Virus record (IMG/VR): IMGVR_UViG_3300008459_000033
Coordinates: 1 to 64,000 of that record
DNA: 64,000 nt
Source of the DNA: a virus
Direction: 5' to 3' (one strand)
The position numbers were made by a program, and so were the translations under genes. The notes beneath the pieces were generated by a model that was not told the DNA's origin, made no database searches, and saw only the letters and a program-made list of their open reading frames with translations. Positions 16,908-26,517 of the stretch are shown piece after piece (the stretch's first letter is position 1; every line of letters begins with the position of its first letter).

Positions 16908-18096
16908 GATTTCCAAAAGCCCAATAGCATTTTGTATGGTTGATGACTCTCACACATATCAAAGTTCTTGGACTACGGAACTTGTTAAAAATATAGCAGA
17001 CTTAACTATCACTAACATTCATTCAAAGGGATACGATATACTTCAAGGTCAAGACGAAGATATTTTGTTGAACTATGCTGCCAATACCGGATATAGTTTT
17101 GCTGTTGTATTCTCTATTGGAACAGAATTTATCAACGGAAAAAAGTTCTTTGAAGAAATAGAAAAACTTAGTCATCATGACTTATTTTTAGCAGGGCATA
17201 TATTAGATCGTAGCGATGCATACTATGAGTTGCATCATCAATGCTATTTTATTAATTTAAACAAATTTAAAGAATTAAGTTATCCAGAGATTGGTCAGCA
17301 GAAACTCGGTGCAATACATACTCAAGATGTTCCTTGGCGAAGTCGTGAAAACTGGCACGACGACTATACTCCTAAGACAATCAGCGGTGGAGATCAGGTT
17401 AAGCAATATAATCATAAGTGCCACGGGTGGAACATTTTAAAAGTGGCGTTTGAAAACGATTTGCCTGTATTAGTATTTGATAACGATATAAGAAATAATA
17501 AAAAACATTACTATCCAGAAAATCAAACAGAATTTTTAAAACATTCTCAATGGGCCTATATGCGGCATAGCTATTGTGCTGATGAGTTTGTACATACAAG
17601 TAATACTGAGTATGGGATATTTGAAAACACAGATTTTGAACAAGTATTTGTTCCAGCTAGCGGATTGTGGTGGACTGAAATAATAAACAAAATAAAACCA
17701 GTTAAGGTAGTAATGTATGATTATAATCAAAAAGCATTAGACTATTGGAAAAATAATGTCCCAACAATTAATAACGTATCCTACGAATTTGTTAAAATAG
17801 ACCTGTTAACACAATCTTACAGTTTTGATCATTTTAATAAATCTTTATCGATTATGATTATTTTGTCAAACATATTTGCCTACGAAGGAACTGGATTTTT
17901 ATATAGTTTAGAATATCGCCTTGAAAAAGAAAATGAAATATTAAAAACAATTAAAAATACATTTACAGACTATTACGTCTCAACTTCTGCAAGAGCATCT
18001 ACGGGTTTTGCTGATTTACAATTAGCAGGAAAGTTAGAACCAATCGATATAAAATATCTGCAAAAACCTACATGGCATTCGAGGGACTGGTTATGA
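16888..18096 (+). CDS. Two-domain protein: glycosyltransferase-like plus methyltransferase-like
   Basis: A 402-residue protein. The N-terminal 230 residues ('VVFSIGTEFINGKKFFEEI', 'FLAGHILDR', 'CYFINLNKF') resemble a nucleotide-sugar transferase-like fold seen in uncharacterised marine proteins. The C-terminal part ('FVPASGLWWTEII' then 'VKVVMYDYNQKALDYW') has the look of a SAM-dependent Rossmann methyltransferase motif I and acidic loop. Neither activity is proven. Upstream partner of the PP-loop protein by an ATGA overlap. Confidence 0.6.
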   Translation: MNIVEYKISKSPIAFCMVDDSHTYQSSWTTELVKNIADLTITNIHSKGYDILQGQDEDILLNYAANTGYSFAVVFSIGTEFINGKKFFEEIEKLSHHDLFLAGHILDRSDAYYELHHQCYFINLNKFKELSYPEIGQQKLGAIHTQDVPWRSRENWHDDYTPKTISGGDQVKQYNHKCHGWNILKVAFENDLPVLVFDNDIRNNKKHYYPENQTEFLKHSQWAYMRHSYCADEFVHTSNTEYGIFENTDFEQVFVPASGLWWTEIINKIKPVKVVMYDYNQKALDYWKNNVPTINNVSYEFVKIDLLTQSYSFDHFNKSLSIMIILSNIFAYEGTGFLYSLEYRLEKENEILKTIKNTFTDYYVSTSARASTGFADLQLAGKLEPIDIKYLQKPTWHSRDWL

Positions 18097-18812
18097 TCGA
18101 GGCAGTTAATATTCCCTTTGACTCAAGTTGGAAAAATGTTGCTATCAGTCTAAGCGGCGGTGCGGACTCGGCGCTGTTAGCATATCTTATTTGCGAGCTT
18201 GCTAAAGACCAAGATGTCACTGTGCATATAATTACTCATGTGCGTATGTGGAAAACTCGCCCCTGGCAACAACATGATGCCGGCAGTGTATATAAATGGT
18301 TATTCCAAAGATTTTATCATACTAAATTTAAAAGACATATTAATTTTATTGCACCGGATATCGAATACGGTAACATCGGTCCTAGCTTAACTGACGAGTA
18401 CGGCAAACAAGTAAGCGGAGACAATATACAGCAACGTGCTTATGCAGAGTTTGTATGTTATAACAATAATGTAGATGCATACTATAACGCAGTTACACAT
18501 AATCCTAGACTAGCATCGTTTAGCGGTATGCAAGAACGCAACATCGAACGCAACGAAGAAACAAAACACTTGGAATACATGATACACATGGATAAAGTTG
18601 TTAGTCATCCGTTTAGATTTGTCGATAAGGCATGGGTAGTTAACAAATATAAAGAGTTAGGTATTATGGATTTGTTTAATATTACAAGAAGTTGCGAAGG
18701 CGAGTTTGAAAACATCAACTATAAAACATATACTCCAGGACAAGATGTTCCAATTTGTGGACATTGTTTCTGGTGCAAAGAAAGAGAGTGGGCAATTGAA
18801 CAATCAAAGTAA
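18093..18812 (+). CDS. QueC-like PP-loop ATPase
   Basis: A 239-residue protein from ATG 18093. 'SGGADS' at 21-26 is the PP-loop of N-type ATP pyrophosphatases. C201 and C222-x2-C225-x2-C228 ('CGHCFWC') form a zinc site as in QueC, the 7-cyano-7-deazaguanine synthase. QueC would make preQ0, but the other queuosine enzyme here, QueD-like, is 44 kb away and no QueE or FolE is recognised. It may instead adenylate a carboxylate in the island's own pathway. Confidence 0.75.
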   Translation: MIEAVNIPFDSSWKNVAISLSGGADSALLAYLICELAKDQDVTVHIITHVRMWKTRPWQQHDAGSVYKWLFQRFYHTKFKRHINFIAPDIEYGNIGPSLTDEYGKQVSGDNIQQRAYAEFVCYNNNVDAYYNAVTHNPRLASFSGMQERNIERNEETKHLEYMIHMDKVVSHPFRFVDKAWVVNKYKELGIMDLFNITRSCEGEFENINYKTYTPGQDVPICGHCFWCKEREWAIEQSK

Positions 18813-20058
18813 AACATTTTGTATGCATCCTTTTACAGGATTAGCAACACGCGAAGACGGAGCAGTTAAAGTCTGCTGTCGTAGTGCAGCCGTTGGCAAC
18901 ATACAATGCCAAAGTTTAGAAGAAATTTGGAACAATAATACAATGCGCAGAATTCGCAAGCAGGTACTTGCGGGCGAGCGTCCTCTTGAATGTGCTCCAT
19001 GCTTTAATCTAGAGGATCAGGGTGTAGAAAGTCTAAGACAACGGCACATCACTGGAAACATTCCAGAGGCACGTATTAACTTATATCCTAATGCACTAGA
19101 TAATCTAGCAGAAGATTATACCATGCCGTTTGAGATTCCTACTATGGAAATTAAACTTAATAATCTTTGCAATTTAAAATGCCGCATGTGTAATCCAACT
19201 GACAGCACTAGCTGGAACGATTGGGAAGAAGTAGAGGAATTCTATACAAAAGAAAATAACTTTGTTGTGCAGTCAATTAAAGATCTTAATTTACTAAAAA
19301 AGCCGTATCTAGACAAATTTGACGATACAGATAACTGGTGGACAAGTTTCGAAAAACTGTTACCATACTTTAGACGTGTGGAGTTTGCAGGTGGAGAGCC
19401 ATTAATGGATCCACAGCATTATCGTATATTAGATATGCTTGTACCCTATGGTAATAACATAGAAATTAAATACGCAACTAATTTAACTACCTTGGGAAAA
19501 AGCAATCGCACTATCTGGGAGTATTGGCCTAAGTTTAAATCTGTAGCTGTTAACGTAAGCATTGATGGTATCGGTGATAGCTATGAATACGTCCGTGGTA
19601 ATGCCTCTTGGGCCGAGCTCGTAAATAATATTAGACAAATACAAACCATTCCAAATGTTAGTCGAATTGTAGGAGCAGTTGCTATTCAAGTTAGTAATGC
19701 ACTTGTATTAGATAAAATGATCAAATATTTTTTAGATGATATAGGAATAGTGTTTTATACAAACATGGTACAATATCCCAATGCATTATCTATACAGGTT
19801 TTACCTAACGACTTAAAAATACTCACCATTAACAAACTAAGAGCTGTTAGAGAATTAGTTCCCAGTTTTAAATTAGTGAAAAAACATCCAATGTTAGAGG
19901 ATCTAACGTATAAGCAAATTGACGGCATAATTAATTTTATACTAGCCAAAGATAACAGCTATCTCTGGAATGACTGTATAGAATTTAATCGTAGATTAGA
20001 TATAACACGTGGTCAGAGTTTCTTTGATGTGACTCCGGAATTTAAAAATTATGCATAA
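18796..20058 (+). CDS. Twitch-domain radical SAM protein (A)
   Basis: About 420 residues. The TTG at 18796 is the likely start, since the conserved 'FCMHPFTGLATREDG' begins seven residues later; it overlaps the PP-loop gene by 17 nt. An N-terminal SPASM/twitch-like Cys set (C9, C27, C28, C66, C69) precedes the radical SAM motif C125-x3-C129-x2-C132 and GGEP near 199. This inverted order (auxiliary domain first) recurs at 22446. Proteins annotated as twitch-domain radical SAM share it; substrates are unknown. Confidence 0.83.
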   Translation: MNNQSKTFCMHPFTGLATREDGAVKVCCRSAAVGNIQCQSLEEIWNNNTMRRIRKQVLAGERPLECAPCFNLEDQGVESLRQRHITGNIPEARINLYPNALDNLAEDYTMPFEIPTMEIKLNNLCNLKCRMCNPTDSTSWNDWEEVEEFYTKENNFVVQSIKDLNLLKKPYLDKFDDTDNWWTSFEKLLPYFRRVEFAGGEPLMDPQHYRILDMLVPYGNNIEIKYATNLTTLGKSNRTIWEYWPKFKSVAVNVSIDGIGDSYEYVRGNASWAELVNNIRQIQTIPNVSRIVGAVAIQVSNALVLDKMIKYFLDDIGIVFYTNMVQYPNALSIQVLPNDLKILTINKLRAVRELVPSFKLVKKHPMLEDLTYKQIDGIINFILAKDNSYLWNDCIEFNRRLDITRGQSFFDVTPEFKNYA

Positions 20059-20944
20059 AATTACCAGTGCATGGCCTCATCAGGATCAAATCAAAGTAGA
20101 GTGGAATCTTGGTAAGCGATGCAACTACGATTGTACATATTGTCCTAGTAGCATACATGATAACTTTAGTCCGCATACCGATATAAATGTAATAGAAAAA
20201 GCAGTAGATCAACTAGTGGCATTAGATAAGCCCATACGCATAAGTCTTACCGGCGGCGAGCCTGCTGTACATCCGGATATTGAAGACATACTAGAATACT
20301 TTAAACGCAAGGGCATATTTTGGGTCAACTTAACCACAAATGGCACAAGACCGAGTAGATGGTACTTACAGCACGAGATGTTTTTTAATCACCTAGTTTT
20401 TAGTCTACACTTCGAACACGACTGGCGTAGAGTACTTACTACAATATTAGAATATTATGACGGAACTCAAACTGACTTTTTTGTCAATGTAATGGCCCAT
20501 CACGAATACATGGAAGATGTTAAATTTGTTGTTAAGAAATTTAAAGAAATAGGTATTAAGTTTGCAGTAAGACGTATACGTTGGACAGAAGGCGATCATA
20601 ATGTATTTGATGACATGAGATATGACGGCAAAGATCTGGAGTGGTTATTACAACAAGACGCAACAGTAAAACCAAACTGTAGTATTGATGATAATCGAAC
20701 ATTGCATGCCAACGATATTATTAAAACACATATGAATCAATTTAAGGGCTGGCAATGTAATGCAGGATTAGAAAGCCTTATGATCAACTGGGATGGGGAA
20801 GTTCATCGTGCCACTTGCCGTGTGGGCGGCAGTCTAGGTAACATATATCAGGATACGTTTATTGTACCTAAGGATCCAGTTATTTGTACACGAGATTGGT
20901 GTACGTGTGCTGCAGATATTCCGTTAACTAAAATTAGCTCGTGA
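20051..20944 (+). CDS. Radical SAM protein 3
   Basis: A 297-residue protein. C24-x3-C28-x2-C31 and GGEP at 68-71 define the core. The C-terminal 'WQCNAGLESLMINWDGEVH', then 'CRVGGSLGNIY' and 'CTRDWCTC', gives an auxiliary cluster like that of the proteins at 21514 and 35869. Last gene of its unit; it overlaps the convergent SGNH gene by 21 nt. Confidence 0.87.
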   Translation: MHKITSAWPHQDQIKVEWNLGKRCNYDCTYCPSSIHDNFSPHTDINVIEKAVDQLVALDKPIRISLTGGEPAVHPDIEDILEYFKRKGIFWVNLTTNGTRPSRWYLQHEMFFNHLVFSLHFEHDWRRVLTTILEYYDGTQTDFFVNVMAHHEYMEDVKFVVKKFKEIGIKFAVRRIRWTEGDHNVFDDMRYDGKDLEWLLQQDATVKPNCSIDDNRTLHANDIIKTHMNQFKGWQCNAGLESLMINWDGEVHRATCRVGGSLGNIYQDTFIVPKDPVICTRDWCTCAADIPLTKISS

Positions 20945-21526
20945 TATAATATAATCAGCACACATCTTAGTAGCTATAGGTCCAGGGTGCATTCCGTCGT
21001 TGGCATAATCGGTATCAGTTGCATGTCCTAACAATTGATCGCAGTTTAAGATAGTCTGCGTTGGCCTAAAAAATGTTGCTTCATAATACGGAATTTCTTT
21101 CCACAACGCTTTACTCGACTGCTGTATCATTAGAGCATGGACCTCCGCATTGCTATTATCTCTTGTCCATAAATCACCAAAGTTATTCTTTTCTATATCC
21201 CATGGGCCATAATTTACTACCTGATCAGATTTAAAATAAGGAATCCTAGAATATTCTGTCCAAATATTAATCACTGCTTTAGGCTGAGATATATTTTTCA
21301 ACACCATTTGATTGTATAGAGAAAAATACATAGAAGATCCAATAACTCCCATGTTGACCACCGGAACATTTAGTTGTTTGTTTATATGATAAGGAATCGT
21401 ATCTTCTAATTCCAACCCTGCCCCGTATACCATAGAACATCCAAAAATAACAATAGATTCTTTCCAATCTGTATTTTCAAGATCAGTTCTATAATTATAA
21501 GGTAAAAAGTTTTTTAAATTATACAT
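20924..21526 (-). CDS. SGNH hydrolase-like protein
   Basis: A 200-residue protein. 'FGCSMVYG' (Ser31) replaces the usual GDS, 'MGVIGSS' gives block II, 'NIWTEYSR' occupies block III, and 'DGMHPG' (Asp177, His180) is an intact block V. It is probably an esterase or acyltransferase. It overlaps the upstream radical SAM gene by 13 nt on the same strand and is the last gene of a five-gene minus-strand run starting at 25968. Confidence 0.72.
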   Translation of the reverse strand: MYNLKNFLPYNYRTDLENTDWKESIVIFGCSMVYGAGLELEDTIPYHINKQLNVPVVNMGVIGSSMYFSLYNQMVLKNISQPKAVINIWTEYSRIPYFKSDQVVNYGPWDIEKNNFGDLWTRDNSNAEVHALMIQQSSKALWKEIPYYEATFFRPTQTILNCDQLLGHATDTDYANDGMHPGPIATKMCADYIISRANFS

Positions 21527-22449
21527 TTAGTTATATGTGTATCGGGTTGGCAGGTACAATCGGCATTGGAGCAAACAACAGGTTTGACACTATTTAGTTT
21601 AACTCCACAAGAACTTTTAATTATTCCGTCGTGTGTTATTACTATTGATTCGGCTCCAACCATACACTGCCATCCTAGAAATTTATTCCAGTCATTTAAA
21701 ATAATAGTATGTGGCCTTGCTGCTTCGGCAGTGTTGTTGTCAAATAATACAACACTTTGATGTAATTTAATATCATCAATTTGCTTTAATAATTTATCGC
21801 TTGACGGAATTCTTTTAATACTGTCGTCTATATATTTTTTTTGTTCTTCGGAGTATACATCCATTCCGTGACCCGGCGCATCAACAATTTCCTTGGTTTG
21901 TATATACCAAGGATGTTTACTAGAAAGCATTGTGTTGACAGAGGTCACACACCTGTCCCAATTTTTAAAATCCATTAGTACAAGAGTTGTTACCTTAAGT
22001 TCTTTCTCGTAAAGAAAATCAGCAATATCACAATGATGCTGTATATTAGCATATTCATGATGAAAACTTAAAGTAACGTCATCAAAATAATGATAATTAT
22101 TTGTCCACCATTCTAGAGTTCTGGATCCATTAGAAACAAGGGTAATAAAAACATCATGACTTTCTTTTAATCCTTTGCAAAAATCTTCTAATCGCGGCCA
22201 TAGTGTGGGCTCGCCACCTCCGGAAATAATTAGATGAAATTTTGTTTTTCCTAGTTGCTTATACTGATCAAAGATATTTCTAAAATTAGCCAACGTTGAT
22301 ACAAGGTCTTTGGGATATCTAAAATTTCCATCATGAGAACCTGGAAAGCAATAAGAGCAATTAAAATTACAAATATCAGTGGGCCAGAATCTTACCTGTA
22401 ACAAATCTTGTTCTTGAGTAGAGACAATTCTAATAGGAAACTTTTTCAT
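21514..22449 (-). CDS. Radical SAM protein 4
   Basis: A 311-residue protein with C27-x3-C31-x2-C34 ('CNFNCSYC') and 'SGGGEPTLW' near residue 77. The C-terminal 'WQCMVGAESIVITHDGIIK' and 'CSNADCTC' parallel the protein at 20051, so the two appear homologous on opposite strands. ATGA overlap with the twitch-type gene upstream. Confidence 0.87.
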   Translation of the reverse strand: MKKFPIRIVSTQEQDLLQVRFWPTDICNFNCSYCFPGSHDGNFRYPKDLVSTLANFRNIFDQYKQLGKTKFHLIISGGGEPTLWPRLEDFCKGLKESHDVFITLVSNGSRTLEWWTNNYHYFDDVTLSFHHEYANIQHHCDIADFLYEKELKVTTLVLMDFKNWDRCVTSVNTMLSSKHPWYIQTKEIVDAPGHGMDVYSEEQKKYIDDSIKRIPSSDKLLKQIDDIKLHQSVVLFDNNTAEAARPHTIILNDWNKFLGWQCMVGAESIVITHDGIIKSSCGVKLNSVKPVVCSNADCTCQPDTHITKCII

Positions 22450-23744
22450 AATGTTAACTCTGGAAAAGTTTCTTTAAAATTTGAACCTCTTGTATCATCG
22501 CAGACATTGAGATAATCTAATAGTGTAGGAATTTTATTAGACCAATCTTCTGCCATCATATAATGGACAAGTCCTTGCCAGCGTTTTAACCCATAGGGGT
22601 TAGACATAAATTCGTTGTTGTTAATTTTTTGAGAACAAAAATAATCAACTTGTTTTACTACCTTATCCTTTAAATGTTTTGGAAGTACTCTTACATTTAA
22701 ATAACTTGGCAAATATACTAAGTGCGTTCCTATTAATCCAGCACCGTACGGTGGGAGGTTAATCTTTTTAAAATTTCTACTTTCCTTCCAGTGTACTAAG
22801 TCGGGTATAGTTAACACATTTAAAATTTGTACAGCACAGGCAATGTTCACAGTGATGTTATTAGGAGTATCATCTAGCCTTTCTAAATTAGCAACTACAT
22901 TACTCCATTTACTTGGATACCTAATATAATCATTGCGTTCCCCAACAGCGTCTACACTAAAATTAAATTTAACTTCTTTAAAATGATTCCACAGTTCGAA
23001 GAGCTTTTCTGGAAGCTCAAGACCGTTAGAATTATAACGCAAGACGCATAACTTAGCAGCACCGGTTTCGATCATGAACTCTAATATCTTGTAATGTTCA
23101 GGTATTAACAATGGTTCGCCACCAGCAAAATAAAGTTCACGAATGTTATATGCGTTTGAACGCATATCTTCTAAGAATGTGCTTTTCTGATACCATGTAT
23201 AATCAAAGTTACTATCCCATCTTTGATCTGTTTTTAATTCAACAGTTTTATATTTCGGATACTGCAATTTCCATTCTTTAATCCAACTACTGCTATCGTG
23301 TGGGCTACACATGACACATTTAAGTTGACACATATTTCCCAATCGTAAATCAAAGTATGGAATATTAACAGGTAAACTACCATCAACAGTAGTACTATCG
23401 ACAATAGATTTGATATCCAGTCGTTCTTTCCACACAACTGTTTCCCATTGACGTTTACTTACTATACCGCTTGATTCTTCTTCAAAGCATTTAGTACAAC
23501 TATTAGGAGTTTCGTTGTTCAACATCTGCAGTCTAGTAGACTTCATGTAGTCACTATTCCATACTTCTGTCAATGTGCTGGTCTGTAGATTCATAGTAAC
23601 ACCATTATTAGTCACTAGTCCTACTTCTTTGCTATCGTTTTCACCAGCACCACTAGCATTGGCCGTACAACACACTCTAACATCACCGTTGGGGCGTGTG
23701 GCTAAGTGTATCCAGGGCAGTGGACAAAATGTTTTACTAATCAT
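22446..23744 (-). CDS. Twitch-domain radical SAM protein (B)
   Basis: A 432-residue protein organised like that at 18796: N-terminal C7 ('FCPLPWIHLATRPNG'), C25, C26, C83 and C86, then C139-x3-C143-x2-C146 and 'FAGGEPLLIPEHYKILEFM'. Each twitch-type gene sits directly upstream of a radical SAM of the 20051/21514 type, suggesting a functional pair in duplicate. Confidence 0.84.
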   Translation of the reverse strand: MISKTFCPLPWIHLATRPNGDVRVCCTANASGAGENDSKEVGLVTNNGVTMNLQTSTLTEVWNSDYMKSTRLQMLNNETPNSCTKCFEEESSGIVSKRQWETVVWKERLDIKSIVDSTTVDGSLPVNIPYFDLRLGNMCQLKCVMCSPHDSSSWIKEWKLQYPKYKTVELKTDQRWDSNFDYTWYQKSTFLEDMRSNAYNIRELYFAGGEPLLIPEHYKILEFMIETGAAKLCVLRYNSNGLELPEKLFELWNHFKEVKFNFSVDAVGERNDYIRYPSKWSNVVANLERLDDTPNNITVNIACAVQILNVLTIPDLVHWKESRNFKKINLPPYGAGLIGTHLVYLPSYLNVRVLPKHLKDKVVKQVDYFCSQKINNNEFMSNPYGLKRWQGLVHYMMAEDWSNKIPTLLDYLNVCDDTRGSNFKETFPELTL

Positions 23745-24832
23745 TCAGCTAATTTTATAACGTTAATAAATTGATCTCTAGGCTTACTGATCTCAGTTTC
23801 TTTAAACTTACCGCAGAATCTAGCACAGGTCATTAGCTTATGTTCTTCCCAAGAATTGTACCACACTGATTGATATTCTTTACTTTCTACGATTTCTTTT
23901 ATAGTTTTATTAACAGTGTTAAGATTAACTGCACCGCCAAGGTCTTCTACCAATTGATGATATTCCTCTAACATTTTATGTCTAACAGGAGCAGCATAAT
24001 CATCTGGCTCTATATGATTGTACGGAATTGTTGCCAACCAACAGCATGGCATTAGATTTTTATATGAGTCAATAAACACTTCTTTTACGCTGTCTGCGTA
24101 ACAATGTATTTCGGATTCTTTTGTTAATTTTTCTGCATTATCAATGACTGCTTTACTGATAAATTTCATCTCAGTGTCAGTGGATGGTTCTAGGTAATGT
24201 GTTGTTAACCCCTTAGTGTCAACAACTTTATACTTAGGAACATCTATAAATCTTGAACTATTCTTAATTGTAAATTCTTGAAAGCCCAAGGCATTTGCCA
24301 TACGCTGTGCTTCTTCAACTTGATGCTCGTTGTGTTTAAATTTAATAAAAGTCCAATTTGCTCTTCCACCTGCTGCAATAAATGCCTTGGCATTTTCAAT
24401 TATCTTTTCAAAACTTGTACCTATTCTATATAGACTATGAGTATCTGTCAGCCCATCCAATGCAAACACAACAATGTGGTTATCAGGTAATGCTGTTGCA
24501 AGAGAAGACCACCAATCTGTGTTTCGTGCACCGCCGTTGGTATGAACAGAAACTTTGAGATGTGGTGCGTTTTGAGTTGTGTACCTGCACATCTCTATGA
24601 AATCATTGTTTAATATGGGATCTCCAAAATTACCACAATAATAATACTCACTAATTTGATCAAGAATTTCCTGATTCATTATTGTTTTAAATTCTTTAAG
24701 ACTCCAATTTTGAATTTTAATTAAAGGATTTACTAAACCGCCGTGAACATTTCGAACACACATAGGGCAACTTGCCTGACAGTTATTTGATATTTCTAGA
24801 TGTACAGATCTGAGTTCTGAAAATTTAAACAC
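23741..24832 (-). CDS. Radical SAM/SPASM-like protein 6 (tandem duplicate A)
   Basis: A 363-residue protein with a GTG start. C18-x3-C22-x2-C25 ('NNCQASCPMC') is the core. The C-terminal 'CYADSVKEVFID', 'MPCCWLA' and 'CARFCGKF' supply auxiliary-cluster cysteines. It is closely related over its full length to the next gene at 24895, so a recent tandem duplication is likely. A late-type box, TATAAGTA, lies about 40 nt upstream. Confidence 0.87.
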   Translation of the reverse strand: MFKFSELRSVHLEISNNCQASCPMCVRNVHGGLVNPLIKIQNWSLKEFKTIMNQEILDQISEYYYCGNFGDPILNNDFIEMCRYTTQNAPHLKVSVHTNGGARNTDWWSSLATALPDNHIVVFALDGLTDTHSLYRIGTSFEKIIENAKAFIAAGGRANWTFIKFKHNEHQVEEAQRMANALGFQEFTIKNSSRFIDVPKYKVVDTKGLTTHYLEPSTDTEMKFISKAVIDNAEKLTKESEIHCYADSVKEVFIDSYKNLMPCCWLATIPYNHIEPDDYAAPVRHKMLEEYHQLVEDLGGAVNLNTVNKTIKEIVESKEYQSVWYNSWEEHKLMTCARFCGKFKETEISKPRDQFINVIKLAE

Positions 24833-24869
24833 TATTATTTGCTCGAGTTGAATTTGCTATTATTTTAAA

Positions 24870-24877
24870 TACTTATA
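24870..24877 (-). promoter_or_regulatory. Late-type box TATAAGTA, minus strand
   Basis: TATAAGTA on the minus strand between the two duplicated radical SAM genes, 38 nt upstream of the GTG at 24832. The same octamer precedes the histone-like gene at 50090. Confidence 0.45.
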
Positions 24878-24894
24878 GTGAAATTTTTAGACAA

Positions 24895-25968
24895 TCATCG
24901 AAGCTGAGTATATGATTCCACAAACTCTTCCATCTGTTTAGGCATTGGTGTATTCTTTCCGCAGGCATCTACACATTTAATTAACCCACTTTCTTTCCAA
25001 GCATCATCGAAAGAATTTTTCCAAGCTTGAGAATTGAGAATTTCTTCTAGGCTCGATGTCAACGCATTAATGTCGCCTATCTTATCTACAATCACATTCA
25101 ATTGATCTAACATTCTACTATGGATACCCGAAGTGTATTCTGGATCATACACTATTGGTAAGTAGCCCAACCAACAGCAGGGATAAACATTTTTATGAGC
25201 ATCGATGTAAATTTCTTTGTGGTTATCTGCAAAGCATTGAATTCCAGTAGATTCAGTTACAATTTTGTCAATGGTATCTACCATTTGTTTAGTATAGAAT
25301 TTTACCGGTGTAACTGTTGGTGGAGAGATCGAATAAAGAATATTTCCAGATGCATCCATTACCGGTTTATCTTTACTATCAAAAAATCTTGAACTATGTT
25401 TTACTTCAAAATTACAAAATCCCAATTCTTTAGAAAGAGCCCTAGCTGTTTCTAACTGATGCTCGTTATGTTTAAAAACTAAAAAACTCCACTGGGCCTT
25501 GCCACCTGCATTAATAAAGGCCTTGGCATTTTCTATGGCTTTTTCAAATCTTACGCCTACTCGATGAATATGATTAGTATCTTCTAACCCGTCAATTCCA
25601 AAAATAAGAATGTGCTTTTCGGGGAGGCATTCAACTAAGTCTTCCCACCAGCTAGCATTCCGCATTCCGCCGTTGGTATGAATTTTTATTTTTGTCGACG
25701 GATTGACTTTTTTAACATACTTGCACATTTCCGGAAGATCGTTGTTCATTGGCGCATCACCGGAGTTTCCTAGAAAATTTAAAACTGTGAGTTGAGACAA
25801 CACTTCTGGATTTATAATTTTTTGAAATTCTTCTAAAGACCAATTTTCTATTTTAATCAACGGATTTGTTATTCCGCTGTTATAGTTACGCAAACACCAA
25901 GGGCAACTTGCCTGACAGTTATTTGATATTTCGAGGTGTATCTGTCGTAATTGAGAAAAATTAAACAT
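24895..25968 (-). CDS. Radical SAM/SPASM-like protein 7 (tandem duplicate B)
   Basis: A 357-residue protein with C18-x3-C22-x2-C25 ('NNCQASCPWC'). The first 50 residues differ from the 23741 product at only about a third of positions. C-terminal cysteines 'CFADNHKEIYID', 'YPCCWLG' and 'CVDACGKN' are conserved in place. First gene of the minus-strand run; TATAAATA lies about 35 nt upstream of its ATG. Confidence 0.87.
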   Translation of the reverse strand: MFNFSQLRQIHLEISNNCQASCPWCLRNYNSGITNPLIKIENWSLEEFQKIINPEVLSQLTVLNFLGNSGDAPMNNDLPEMCKYVKKVNPSTKIKIHTNGGMRNASWWEDLVECLPEKHILIFGIDGLEDTNHIHRVGVRFEKAIENAKAFINAGGKAQWSFLVFKHNEHQLETARALSKELGFCNFEVKHSSRFFDSKDKPVMDASGNILYSISPPTVTPVKFYTKQMVDTIDKIVTESTGIQCFADNHKEIYIDAHKNVYPCCWLGYLPIVYDPEYTSGIHSRMLDQLNVIVDKIGDINALTSSLEEILNSQAWKNSFDDAWKESGLIKCVDACGKNTPMPKQMEEFVESYTQLR

Positions 25969-25975
25969 GTGGTTG

Positions 25976-26010
25976 TTAAATATATGGCTTTAATTGATGA
26001 GGTATTTATA
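25976..26010. promoter_or_regulatory. Divergent late-type promoter region
   Basis: Plus strand: TTAAATA at 25976-25982, one base before the ATG at 25984. Minus strand: TATAAATA at 26010-26003, driving the gene that starts at 25968. The minus-strand box lies inside the plus-strand coding region, so the two units interlock. Confidence 0.55.
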
Positions 26011-26517
26011 GTGAATTTTTTAGGCAATTTTAAAAACTGGTTAGACCCATTGTGGTTAAAACAAGTCCTAAATTCTAGAGGGGCAGGAAGGCCTAAAGAA
26101 GGTCAAACACCAAATTCAAAAAGAATGGAAGAAGAGTACGCCAGAGCTAGAGAGGCTGGATACAGTGAAGATGCTATATATTTTTGGATGTTTGACAAAG
26201 ACAACGTTAACTTCGATATTCCGCAACCGCCTTTTATCGATGGAAAATTCCATTGGTGGATTACCAAAATGATGCCGGGCAACTTCATGCCCATGCATGT
26301 TGATCCACATACAACTTATCAAAAAAATAGTCAACGTTATTGGATTCCGTTGCAGGATTGGGAACCTGGCCATATTTTTATATATGAAAATAGTATGATG
26401 GCAGATTATAAAGCAGGCGATATTTGGATGTATACTGATTCAGCAGCATTGCATGGTGCTGCAAATATTGGGTTTACTCCTAGGGTAGTATTGCAGATAA
26501 GTACTTATGATGAATAA
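25984..26517 (+). CDS. Fe(II)/2OG oxygenase-like protein 8
   Basis: A 177-residue protein from ATG 25984, chosen because a late-type box abuts it; the open frame extends farther upstream. 'FMPMHVDPHT' gives H105-V-D107, and 'LHGAANIGFTPRVV' H157 and R167. Related to the protein at 14995. It overlaps the halogenase start by 11 nt, so the two are probably made together. Confidence 0.78.
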   Translation: MALIDEVFIVNFLGNFKNWLDPLWLKQVLNSRGAGRPKEGQTPNSKRMEEEYARAREAGYSEDAIYFWMFDKDNVNFDIPQPPFIDGKFHWWITKMMPGNFMPMHVDPHTTYQKNSQRYWIPLQDWEPGHIFIYENSMMADYKAGDIWMYTDSAALHGAANIGFTPRVVLQISTYDE

